From an uncultured Ruminococcus sp. (GTDB lineage: Bacteria; Bacillota; Clostridia; Oscillospirales; Acutalibacteraceae), in the NCBI GenBank assembly GCA_902773045.1, contig CACYDE010000311.1, positions 1 to 13,451 of the forward strand: 13,451 nucleotides of DNA, written 5' to 3'. Made by a program: the position numbers and the translations under genes. The notes beneath the pieces are model-generated. The model did not search any database. It worked only from the letters and a program-made list of their open reading frames with translations, and was not told where the DNA came from. Positions 1-6,943 of the stretch are shown here, in pieces; position 1 is the stretch's first letter; each line of letters opens with the position of its first letter.

Positions 1-165
1 GGGCACTTCCTTCGGGCGTATTTCAAGGAAATTTAACGCAGTTCAAGGCAAATTAGACAAGCAGAAATGAAAAGTTATTGATGAACAGTTCCTAAGCTTG
101 GATTCGATAGCGAAAACTATTCTTTACATCGACAACTCACGATAGACTCTGCATTTATTGTGGTT
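1..165. other. Leader region without recognisable gene
   Basis: No frame stays open for a recognisable protein, and I see no RNA gene or terminator. Forward frame 2 is open from the window edge to a TGA at 68-70 (about 22 codons). It could be the tail of a gene starting outside the window, but the peptide resembles nothing I know. Confidence 0.4.
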
Positions 166-194
166 TTGAGTATGGGAAATTTGAGTTATATATT
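166..194 (+). promoter_or_regulatory. Candidate promoter for the flavodoxin gene
   Basis: A -35-like TTGAGT at 166-171 is followed after 17 bp by a -10-like TATATT at 189-194. This would start transcription near 201 and give a leader of about 45 nt before the flavodoxin ATG. The area is AT-rich, so chance matches are likely. It is supported mainly by correct spacing and position. Confidence 0.35.
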
Positions 195-246
195 TATATT
201 CCGAGGTTTTTTATATTATATTATATTTTTAAAGGAGATCTTTAAC

Positions 247-672
247 ATGAGTAAAATAGCAGTGGTTTACTGGAGCGGAACAGGAAATACGGAGAGTATG
301 GCGGCTAAGGTTGCCGAGGGCGCTCAGACAGCGGGAGCCGAGGTCAAAAGCTTCACGGCTTCCGAGTTTTCCGATGATATGATCGACAGCTTTGACGCGG
401 TTGCTTTCGGCTGTCCTTCGATGGGGTGTGAAGAACTTGAAAGCGAAGAATTTGAACCTATGTTCAGCAGCTGTGAAAGCAAGCTTGGAGGAAAGAAGAT
501 CGCGCTCTTCGGTTCATACGGCTGGGGCGGCGGAGAATGGATGCGCAAGTGGGAAGAAACCTGCAAAAACGACGGCGCTGTTCTTGCGTGTGACAGCGTT
601 ATCTGCAATGACGCGCCCGACGGTGAAACCGAAGAAGCATGCATAGCTTTGGGAAAAATACTTGCCGAGTAA
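247..672 (+). CDS. Flavodoxin (short-chain, clostridial type)
   Basis: This 141-residue protein is a small cytoplasmic FMN-binding electron carrier that can replace ferredoxin in low-potential redox reactions. The phosphate-binding loop SGTGNT lies at residues 10-15. The two residues that flank the flavin ring in the Clostridium beijerinckii protein have counterparts at Met59 (in GCPSMG) and Trp93 (in GSYGWGGG). Length and motif order fit a complete short-chain flavodoxin. I chose the ATG at 247 because AAAGGAG at 231-237 lies 9 nt upstream; an in-frame start at 160 would add a hydrophobic extension without a ribosome binding site that no flavodoxin has. It appears monocistronic, with rnpB and its own promoter downstream. 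Its redox partner is not encoded here. Confidence 0.95.
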   Translation: MSKIAVVYWSGTGNTESMAAKVAEGAQTAGAEVKSFTASEFSDDMIDSFDAVAFGCPSMGCEELESEEFEPMFSSCESKLGGKKIALFGSYGWGGGEWMRKWEETCKNDGAVLACDSVICNDAPDGETEEACIALGKILAE

Positions 673-789
673 TTTTTTACGGCAGCTTATACCATTCCAA
701 AATAATTTTTATATGTCATTTATCGAAACAGTCGGAGAAATATTTTTCCAATTCGTGAAAAATAAATTTTTCGACGGAGTCATAATGTC

Positions 790-818
790 TTGACAAAAAC
801 ATGAATATAGAGTAAAAT
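790..818 (+). promoter_or_regulatory. rnpB promoter
   Basis: A perfect -35 box TTGACA at 790-795 and a -10 box TAAAAT at 813-818 are separated by 17 bp. Transcription would start near 825, directly at the 5' end of the RNase P RNA, as expected for a strong constitutive stable-RNA promoter. Confidence 0.85.
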
Positions 819-825
819 ATTATTA

Positions 826-1176
826 TATTGAGCAGACCGAACAGTCGCGGGTGCAGAACCGAAAGGCTGCATGCGAGGAAAGTCCGAGCTCCGCAGGGCG
901 GGATAACGGCTAACGGCCGCCGGGGGTGACCCCAGGGAAAGTGCAACAGAGATATACCGCCGATCAATTTTCGGCAAGGGTGGAAAGGCGAGGTAAGAGC
1001 TCACCGGCGCAGGCGAGAGTCTGCGGCCATGTAAACCCTATTCGGAGCAACACCGTGGAGGGACGTTTAACGCTTGCCCGGCGTATCCCATGGAGGTGGC
1101 AGTGAGCAATTCCGGTAACGGGTTGCCAAGATAGATGACTGTTTTCAACAGAACTCGGCTTATAGGTCTGGTCTTT
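826..1176 (+). ncRNA. rnpB: RNase P RNA, bacterial type A
   Basis: This is the catalytic RNA of ribonuclease P, which removes 5' leaders from pre-tRNAs together with the RnpA protein. The universal core is present in order: GAGGAAAGTCCG (878-889), AAAGTGCAACAGAGA further on, GGTAAGAGCTCACCG, GGAGCAACACC, AGATAGATGACTG, and near the 3' end CAGAACTCGGCTTATAGG. Helix P1 pairs CAGACC at 833-838 with GGTCTG at 1165-1170. The helix pairing CCGAG near 890 with CTCGG near 1155 shows a G-C to A-U change relative to the Escherichia coli pair CCGGG/CCCGG, a covariation that supports a working RNA. The layout is type A, unlike the type B RNA of Bacillus. Exact ends are estimated from P1. The L15 loop reads TGTAAAC where E. 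coli has GGTAAAC. Confidence 0.96.
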
Positions 1177-1205
1177 CTTAATTTCGAAAAATGCAATCAA
1201 TAAAG

Positions 1206-1236
1206 TGCGCGGAGTTGATCCGTGCATTTTATTTTT
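1206..1236 (+). terminator. Intrinsic terminator of rnpB
   Basis: TGCGCGGA at 1206-1213 pairs with TCCGTGCA at 1219-1226 (8 bp, one G-U) around a 5-nt loop, followed by TTTTATTTTT. It lies about 30 nt after the mature RNase P RNA. Confidence 0.85.
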
Positions 1237-1330
1237 GGGAATAAATGATCGGACAGTTTGTTTTATGTTTGACGCCTGCGTAGGATTATTTGGATATCTT
1301 TCTTTTCCGGAAGATGTCGGAGAGATTTGA

Positions 1331-1374
1331 AATAATAAAAAAATAACCCCCTATTTCTATCGGGAAATAGGGGG
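1331..1374 (-). terminator. Intrinsic terminator of the leftward operon, overlapping the kinase stop codon
   Basis: Read leftward, an 11-bp perfect stem (CCCCCTATTTC paired with GAAATAGGGGG, plus-strand arms 1364-1374 and 1347-1357, 6-nt loop) is followed by TTATTTTTTTATTATT. The upstream arm encodes the last residues of the histidine kinase, and the kinase stop codon at 1357-1359 lies at the loop edge. It closes the transcription unit that starts upstream of the response regulator. Confidence 0.9.
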
Positions 1375-2238
1375 GATTTTGATCTCGATAACAAGCTTGT
1401 TTCCGGTTTTTTTCGCGGTTATGCTTCCGTCTGATTTTTCGGTCAGAGTTCGCGCGATCGAAAGACCGAGTCCTGTGGAGTTTCTTGCGGTTTCAACCGT
1501 ATAAAACCTATCAAAAAGATGCTCGACCTGAACAGGCGTAAGCCTGACTGCTGTGTTGGAAAATTTTATTTCTCCGGAATCAAGGAGCGCGATGTCAAGA
1601 TCGCCGTCGCTGTATTTTATTGCGTTGTTGATAAGATTGGAGAATATCCTTGAAAGTGAGGATCGGTTTACGCGTCTGATGATTTTTTTCTCCGTAATGT
1701 GAATTTTCGGAACAATGCCTTTTTCGGTCAGCGCCGCATAGTAGCCCATGATGCTGTCCTCAAGAACCTGGTTGACGATGACGTCTTCCTTTTCTTCCGA
1801 TTCATCATTGGACAGCATTACGGAATATTTGAAAAGCTCCTCGGTGAGCTGCTTCATAACGTCTGTGCGGTTGGATATTATCCCGAGATATTTTTCGATC
1901 CGTTCCGGCTTTTCTATTTTTTTCATTACGTCAAGATATCCGCATATTGCCGTCAGAGGCGTTCTCAGATCGTGGGAGATATTTGTGATCGCCGCTTTAA
2001 GTTCAATGTCGCCCATGGTGTAGCGGTGATGTTCCTGTCTGAGGATCCTGAGCTGTGAGTTGATATTGTTTGCAAGCAAACGCATATCCTTATCTCGGGA
2101 GGAAATATTGATGAGCGTGTTTGTGTCGGTTTTCAGTCTGTCTTCAAAACCGTCGGAAATTTCCCGCGCGGTTTTTTTGAGAAGGTAGATCTTAATGCAA
2201 AGCGCGGCTATTACTGCGCACAGCAGACCGTAAACCAT
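1357..2238 (-). CDS. Sensor histidine kinase of the transporter-linked two-component system
   Basis: This 293-residue membrane kinase should autophosphorylate and pass phosphate to the response regulator at 7944-8606. One hydrophobic segment spans residues 3-20. A linker and a dimerisation/phosphoacceptor helix follow, with ISHDLRTPL and His89. The ATP-binding domain has an N box (FSNLINNAIKYS, about 199-210), an F box (LFDRFY, 241-246) and a G box (GLGLS, 256-260). There is no extracytoplasmic sensor domain, so input probably comes through the membrane or the neighbouring permeases, as proposed for other ABC-linked kinases (inference). AAAGGAG at 2249-2255 overlaps the stop codon of P5 and supports the ATG at 2238. 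It is the last gene of the operon, six genes away from its presumed partner regulator. Confidence 0.93.
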   Translation of the reverse strand: MVYGLLCAVIAALCIKIYLLKKTAREISDGFEDRLKTDTNTLINISSRDKDMRLLANNINSQLRILRQEHHRYTMGDIELKAAITNISHDLRTPLTAICGYLDVMKKIEKPERIEKYLGIISNRTDVMKQLTEELFKYSVMLSNDESEEKEDVIVNQVLEDSIMGYYAALTEKGIVPKIHITEKKIIRRVNRSSLSRIFSNLINNAIKYSDGDLDIALLDSGEIKFSNTAVRLTPVQVEHLFDRFYTVETARNSTGLGLSIARTLTEKSDGSITAKKTGNKLVIEIKIPPISR

Positions 2239-2253
2239 TGTTTCACAGCTCCT

Positions 2254-3006
2254 TTATTTTATATCTCTGTCGTAGAAGGAATCAATTCCGGTCATCAGAA
2301 AGTACAGCGTTATAACGCTCGAGGATATTGCTTGATACATAAACGATCTCGGAACTTTGTCCAGCGTGTCGGAATGGATCAAAATGAAGCCCTGACCTGC
2401 CGGAGTCATATTCATAATTGTGATAAAGAGTTTTTTTGTTGACTCATCAACGCTGTTCATAACGACCTTGCTGTAAAGGATAAACGATATAACTACCAGA
2501 ATGAAAGAAATGAGAACCTGTGCGGCGATCGAAACTGTTTTGTTGGAAACGTTGACGCTGATGCAGACCATGATCGAGGTCAGCGCAAGATTAAGAAGAA
2601 CGATTAACCCTATATATTTCACCATAAGAACGGGAGCGATATTGAATTTTCCGATGACAGGGATCCCGACCAGTCCGCCAAGAAACCAGATCGTGTCCAT
2701 AACCATAGTTCCGATGAAGCATGTGAAGAAATAAGAAAGATATATCTGCGTTCTTGTGCAGCCAACAATAAGCTTGTTTCGTATTGTATTGTCGGAGAAG
2801 TCCGCGCCGACGAAAAAACTGATGAATGCCGCGAAAAAAATCGGAGAAAGAGGGACTATCGAAAAGAAGTAAATTTCCTGATTTGTGACAGTCGGTTCAC
2901 CTTTCAGAACGGCATAAACCTGATCTACAAGCATGGCTGCCGCAAGAAGCCAGAAAACCTTATCGTTGAACAATCTTTTTAATTCCGAGGAAAACAGTCT
3001 ATTCAT
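2254..3006 (-). CDS. ABC-2 type permease P5 (short, most divergent)
   Basis: This 250-residue membrane protein is the fifth and last permease of the array. About six hydrophobic segments are visible. The array signature between TM2 and TM3 is kept in altered form (FVGADFSDNTIRNKLIVGCTR, about residues 65-85), where the others read SGHSR. It lacks the long predicted outer loop between TM5 and TM6 that the other four carry, so it is about 80 residues shorter and nearer the usual length for ABC-2 permeases of the lantibiotic-immunity type. I chose the ATG at 3006 because it overlaps the P4 stop in ATGAATAG, as at every other permease junction. A GTG at 3015 is also possible. It may be the ancestral or obligatory partner of the longer permeases (inference). 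Confidence 0.88.
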   Translation of the reverse strand: MNRLFSSELKRLFNDKVFWLLAAAMLVDQVYAVLKGEPTVTNQEIYFFSIVPLSPIFFAAFISFFVGADFSDNTIRNKLIVGCTRTQIYLSYFFTCFIGTMVMDTIWFLGGLVGIPVIGKFNIAPVLMVKYIGLIVLLNLALTSIMVCISVNVSNKTVSIAAQVLISFILVVISFILYSKVVMNSVDESTKKLFITIMNMTPAGQGFILIHSDTLDKVPRSFMYQAISSSVITLYFLMTGIDSFYDRDIK

Positions 3007-4009
3007 TTTTAACACCCGATTTTATATCTTTTTTGTTGAACAGTAAAAGTCCTGCGCCTGTTGTCAATGCGATCCATATCATGTCATAGATCATGAAACT
3101 GTATACGCGCGTTGAGAAGTAATAGTCGATGAGCGCAAGGCTTTGATTGCTGGGGAGAAAATCATCGAAAAAGAGCATTATCTGTTTTTTCGCTCCATCG
3201 AGAGCTTCTCCTCGCCGCGCTTCTTCATCTTTCATTATCTCGATAAGATCGTACTCAATAATGTCGAACCGGTCGTCGCCTGTATCCGGCAATGGCATTA
3301 CTGCCGAATAAACGATATTTCCCCATGCCGTAAGAGCGATCGCAGCAACAAGGCAAACAAGAACAGAACATGATTTTGATTGCATGAGCATGACGATCAA
3401 CACGGCCAGTGAACAGTAAACCAAAATTATCAGGAATGCCGCAGCTGTGTTTTTTAAAGTGATTCCGATATTCTTTTGGAACTCAGGCAGGATAACGAGA
3501 ACGTCGGCTTCGCCGAAATAATCGACGCCGCCGATTCTATTAAGTTCTTCGTCCGTCATAAAGTAATGTTCCTTTGAGAAAAGGCATGCGATCAGCATTG
3601 TGATCGTTTCGAATAAGACGCTGAAAATAATGTTCGCGCCGTAGATAATTATTCCGCACAAGAAACATGTTATAAGAAATCCGAGATAGATCTCCTTCCT
3701 CGAATGACCCGAGATGATCTTGTTGGCGATCGTTCCGTCGTCTGTTTCACGTCCGAGGAAAATGCTTATAAGGATCGCAAGGATAAATCCCAAAGGAATA
3801 ATATTGAGGAAAAAATATTGAAATCCGAGAGAAAAGAAAAACAAAAAAACTCCGCCGCCCCATTCTCTTGACATCAGCACGTTCTTTATGTGCCAATATA
3901 AGTCTTGTACGGGATAAACTGCCGCCAATACCGCAGTCACCGCCAAAGCTATTTTAAAGATACGGCTTTTGATAAGTCTTGAAAATTCGGAAGATATAAT
4001 ATTAATCAC
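2999..4009 (-). CDS. ABC-2 type permease P4
   Basis: This 336-residue protein has about six membrane segments and is a paralogue of P2 and P3. The N-terminal INIISSEFSRL and SRIFKIAL stretches and the coupling segment with NKIISGHSR (about residues 95-103) are nearly the same as in P2/P3, as are LVAAIAL, RRGEALDGA and the C-terminal KKDIKSGVKNE. Outer loops 1 and 2 differ almost completely in sequence. The start is probably GTG at 4009, which overlaps the P3 stop in GTGATTAA; a second GTG at 4018 would add three residues. No strong Shine-Dalgarno is present, only GGGTG six bases upstream, so translation is probably coupled to P3. The substrate is unknown. Confidence 0.9.
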   Translation of the reverse strand: MINIISSEFSRLIKSRIFKIALAVTAVLAAVYPVQDLYWHIKNVLMSREWGGGVFLFFFSLGFQYFFLNIIPLGFILAILISIFLGRETDDGTIANKIISGHSRKEIYLGFLITCFLCGIIIYGANIIFSVLFETITMLIACLFSKEHYFMTDEELNRIGGVDYFGEADVLVILPEFQKNIGITLKNTAAAFLIILVYCSLAVLIVMLMQSKSCSVLVCLVAAIALTAWGNIVYSAVMPLPDTGDDRFDIIEYDLIEIMKDEEARRGEALDGAKKQIMLFFDDFLPSNQSLALIDYYFSTRVYSFMIYDMIWIALTTGAGLLLFNKKDIKSGVKNE

Positions 4010-4988
4010 TTTTAACACCCGACCTTAAGTCTCTTTTTGTGAAAAGAAGAATTCCTGCTGCTGTCAGCAAGGATACGATGCCGATATCACACAGAATAAA
4101 TTTGAATCCTCTTTTCGGGAAATAACTGTCATTGAGCGCGAGTCCCTGGGTATAGGGGAGAGCGTCGTCGATAAAAAGCATTATGTTTTTTATCGTTCCG
4201 CTGAGTGCTTCGCCTCTCAGACTTTCTTCTTTTTCATAGATATCCACTATGCTGTCGTTTCCGTCATATATCATGTCATAGGATACCGGCATAACTTTTG
4301 CGCTTACTATTTCTCCCCAGGAGGAAATAGCTATCGCAGCCACCAAACAGATAATGACAGAACGTGGTTTGGATTGAGCGATCATCACTATGAAGGTAAA
4401 CAGCGCGCAGAAAACAGCGATAAGAAAAATCACTACAATAAAAGCCCTTATCACAACTCCCCAATCGGAGATGAAATAAAAATAAATCGTTCCTTCTTCG
4501 TACGACATGCTGTCGTGGTTAAAAACTTCCTCGGCGGTTGTGATCACGCGCTTAAGATAGAGAGGGGAAATGATCCAAAAACAAATGAATTGGATCAGCA
4601 TATTCAAAACAACAGATGAAAAATATATGATAATTCCGCCCAAATAACAAGCCGCAAAATAAGCAAGATAGATCGAAGGTCTTGAATGTCCCGAAATTAT
4701 CTTGTTGCTTATCGTTGAATTACTGAATTCATACCCTACAAAAATACTTATCATAACGGCTGAGATGAAGCCTAACGGTGCTGTTAAAAAGAAGCAGTAC
4801 TGAAAACCGTACCCATAAAAGCATAATCCGGTTTCACCTCCGGAAGGGGAACTGTAACGCTGGGAGATCTTCATTATCGTTTCGTAGACAGGAAAAGAAA
4901 CAGAGACAACTGACGCGGCGATCAAGGCTATCTTGAAGATCCGGCTTTTAAAAAGTCTGGAAAATTCGGAAGATATAATATTACTCAC
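4002..4988 (-). CDS. ABC-2 type permease P3 (near-identical to P2)
   Basis: This 328-residue permease aligns with P2 without gaps; by eye 41 positions differ (about 87% identity). Predicted topology is TM1 about 20-34, outer loop 1 about 35-62, TM2 about 64-84, cytoplasmic coupling segment about 85-106 (STISNKIISGHSRPSIYL), TM3 about 107-142, outer loop 2 about 143-176, TM4 about 178-203, TM5 about 209-226, a long outer loop 3 about 230-295, TM6 about 297-316, and a charged tail. The start is GTG at 4988, overlapping the P2 stop in GTGAGTAA; a GTG at 4997 is an alternative. It should pair with another permease and with the ATPase at 6936-7850. Confidence 0.92.
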   Translation of the reverse strand: MSNIISSEFSRLFKSRIFKIALIAASVVSVSFPVYETIMKISQRYSSPSGGETGLCFYGYGFQYCFFLTAPLGFISAVMISIFVGYEFSNSTISNKIISGHSRPSIYLAYFAACYLGGIIIYFSSVVLNMLIQFICFWIISPLYLKRVITTAEEVFNHDSMSYEEGTIYFYFISDWGVVIRAFIVVIFLIAVFCALFTFIVMIAQSKPRSVIICLVAAIAISSWGEIVSAKVMPVSYDMIYDGNDSIVDIYEKEESLRGEALSGTIKNIMLFIDDALPYTQGLALNDSYFPKRGFKFILCDIGIVSLLTAAGILLFTKRDLRSGVKSD

Positions 4989-5967
4989 TTTTAACACCCG
5001 ACTTTAAGTCTCTTTTCGTGAAAAGAAGGACTCCTGCTGCCGTAAGTAATGACACGATGCCAATATCACACAAAATAAATTTGAAGCCTCTTTTTGGGAA
5101 ATAGTCGTCATTGAGCGCGAGTCCCTGGGTATAGGGGAGAGCGTCGTCGATGAAAAGCGTAATGGCTTTGTCCGCTCCGCTGAGTGCTTCGCCTCTCAGA
5201 CTTTCTTCTTTTTCGTAGATATCCACTATGCTGTCGTTTCCGTCATATATCATGTCGTAAGATACCGGCATAACTTTTGAGCTTACCATTTCTCCCCAGG
5301 AGGAAATAGCTATCGCAGCCACCAAACAGATAATGACAGCACGCGGTTTTGATTGAGCGATCATCGCTATGAAGGTAAACAGCGCGCAGAAAACAGCGAC
5401 AAGAAAGATCACTACAATAAAATCCCTTATCACAACTCCCCAATCGGTGTCGAAATAAAAATAAAGCGTTCCTGCTTCGTACGACATACTGTCGTGGTTA
5501 AAAACTTTCTCGGCTGTTGTGATCTCGTGCTTCGGATAGAGAAGGGAAATGATCCAAAAACAAATGAACTGGATCAGCATATTCAAAACAACAGATGAAA
5601 AATAGATGATAATTCCACCCAAATAACATGCCGCAAAATAAGCAAGATAGATCGAAGGTCTTGAATGTCCCGAAATTATCTTGTTGCTTATCGTTGAATT
5701 ACTGAATTCATGCCCTACAAAAATGCTTATCATAACGGCTAAGATGAAGCCTAACGGCGCTGTTACAAAGAAGCAGTACTGAAAACCGTACTCATAAAAG
5801 CTTGATCCGACCTCCATTCCGGAAGGGGCACTGCTGCGCCATGAGATCTCCAATATCATTTCGTAGATAGGAAAAGAAACAGAGACAACTGCCGCAGCGA
5901 TCAAGGCTATCTTGAAGATCCGGCTTTTAAAAAGTCTGGAAAATTCCGCTGATATAATATTATTCAT
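4981..5967 (-). CDS. ABC-2 type permease P2 (near-identical to P3)
   Basis: This 328-residue, six-segment permease is a recent tandem copy with P3. Residues 87-141 (coupling segment, TM3 and flank) and 231-264 (part of outer loop 3) are identical in both. Residues 34-59 in outer loop 1 hold 12 of the 41 differences, and residues 142-148 hold four more. The ATG at 5967 overlaps the P1 stop in ATGAATAA, with GGTGG five bases upstream as a modest ribosome binding site. A longer start would begin at a TTG at 5979 and has no better ribosome binding site. The copies probably have different ligand ranges or different partners (inference). Confidence 0.92.
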   Translation of the reverse strand: MNNIISAEFSRLFKSRIFKIALIAAAVVSVSFPIYEMILEISWRSSAPSGMEVGSSFYEYGFQYCFFVTAPLGFILAVMISIFVGHEFSNSTISNKIISGHSRPSIYLAYFAACYLGGIIIYFSSVVLNMLIQFICFWIISLLYPKHEITTAEKVFNHDSMSYEAGTLYFYFDTDWGVVIRDFIVVIFLVAVFCALFTFIAMIAQSKPRAVIICLVAAIAISSWGEMVSSKVMPVSYDMIYDGNDSIVDIYEKEESLRGEALSGADKAITLFIDDALPYTQGLALNDDYFPKRGFKFILCDIGIVSLLTAAGVLLFTKRDLKSGVKSE

Positions 5968-6943
5968 GTTTGCCACCAACTCCTAAGTCTTTTTTCTTAA
6001 AGATCAAATATCCGACAGTAATGTTCAAAGATGTCATAATAAGGTCGTAGAGAGGGAAAAAGTTTGCGTTTGAGGGGATCCTGTCGCTGTAGATAGGAAG
6101 CAGCGCGGACGTCTGATTGTAGGGAAGAATGTTGTCAAGAGCCATCAGAAACGTCTTTTTGGGTCCGCTTAGATTCGAACCTCTTTCGGGCATTGTGTAC
6201 GTTATCGCCTGATCGGCGGTTTCGGAAGTGTCATAGTCAAATGTCAGCGGAGGAGTGAGCTGAGCGTCGACTACGCTGCCCCATGCAGTGAGCGCGATCG
6301 CTGCGACAAGCGAAATAATGACGGTTCTTGATTTTGAACGGAGGATCATTGCGATCATAAGGAACAGTGAAGAGAAAACAGCCGTGATGCACAGTCCGAT
6401 CAGGATACCTTTTATTATATCGCTCCATATAACCTCGAAAACAACAAAGGTTCTGCTGCTCTCATTAATGTCAGTGATGGGGTGACTTCTTGCGTATGAG
6501 ATGAGCTCATTACTATTTTGAAAGTATATGATCTCTTCGGAGGTGTTTTTAACGACAGCCATGCTTATCAGCTCGAAAACTGCGTATGAGATCAGGTATG
6601 TAAGCTCCATCATTACTCCCGAAAACAAACACACTATAAGATATCCGAAGTATACCTCCGCTCTTGAATGTCCGGAGGAGATCTTGTTTTCGATCGTTCC
6701 GTCTCCGAATTCCCGACCTATGAAAAGGCTTATCACGACTGCCGAAGCGAACGGCATGGGAAGAAGAGACAGTGTGTATCCGTAGCTGATCGCAGGCGAG
6801 TAGATCAGTCCCGCGCGAAGATAATTGCTCAGTTCGTTGACAAATACGAAATAAGCGGCGCAAAGCACAAAGAAGATCAAGGATATTCGGAATGCTTTGT
6901 TTTTCAGAATTCTCGGGAACTCTGAGTGGATTATATTACTCAT
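5960..6943 (-). CDS. ABC-2 type permease P1
   Basis: This 327-residue permease is the first of the array. Membrane segments are predicted at about 18-36, 56-78, 100-128, 175-200, 206-226 and 296-315. The cytoplasmic coupling segment between TM2 and TM3 reads GREFGDGTIENK then SSGHSR (about 76-94). Later landmarks shared with P2-P4 are SLVAAIALTAWG (211-222), LDNILPYNQ (269-277) and the tail KKKDLGVGGKHE. The tail resembles the ATPase C-terminus (GGGKHE), because the junction sequence itself has been copied. The ATG at 6943 sits in ATGAGTAA with the ATPase stop and has GGTGG five bases upstream. An upstream in-frame start at 7093 would run far inside the ATPase gene and is rejected. It is more distant from P2 and P3 than those are from each other. 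Confidence 0.92.
   Translation of the reverse strand: MSNIIHSEFPRILKNKAFRISLIFFVLCAAYFVFVNELSNYLRAGLIYSPAISYGYTLSLLPMPFASAVVISLFIGREFGDGTIENKISSGHSRAEVYFGYLIVCLFSGVMMELTYLISYAVFELISMAVVKNTSEEIIYFQNSNELISYARSHPITDINESSRTFVVFEVIWSDIIKGILIGLCITAVFSSLFLMIAMILRSKSRTVIISLVAAIALTAWGSVVDAQLTPPLTFDYDTSETADQAITYTMPERGSNLSGPKKTFLMALDNILPYNQTSALLPIYSDRIPSNANFFPLYDLIMTSLNITVGYLIFKKKDLGVGGKHE

Larger units (their letters stand above)
4002..5967 (-). repeat. Tandem gene duplication (P2-P3), period 979 bp
   Basis: Two adjacent copies of one permease gene repeat with a 979-bp period and no indels in the coding alignment. In the segment around 5541-5712 versus 4562-4733 only a handful of bases differ, and most are silent, so the copies are young or homogenised by gene conversion. 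The interval 5791-5868 versus 4812-4889 differs heavily. Confidence 0.93.

Noticed and set aside
754..776. AT-rich hairpin after the flavodoxin gene (GAAAAAT/ATTTTTC with short flanking pairs)
   Set aside because: The stem is almost all A-T, has a bulge and no following T tract, so it is not a credible terminator.
716..1227. Several minus-strand open frames across the RNase P RNA
   Set aside because: They overlap the conserved rnpB core and its promoter, have no ribosome binding site, and look like no known protein.
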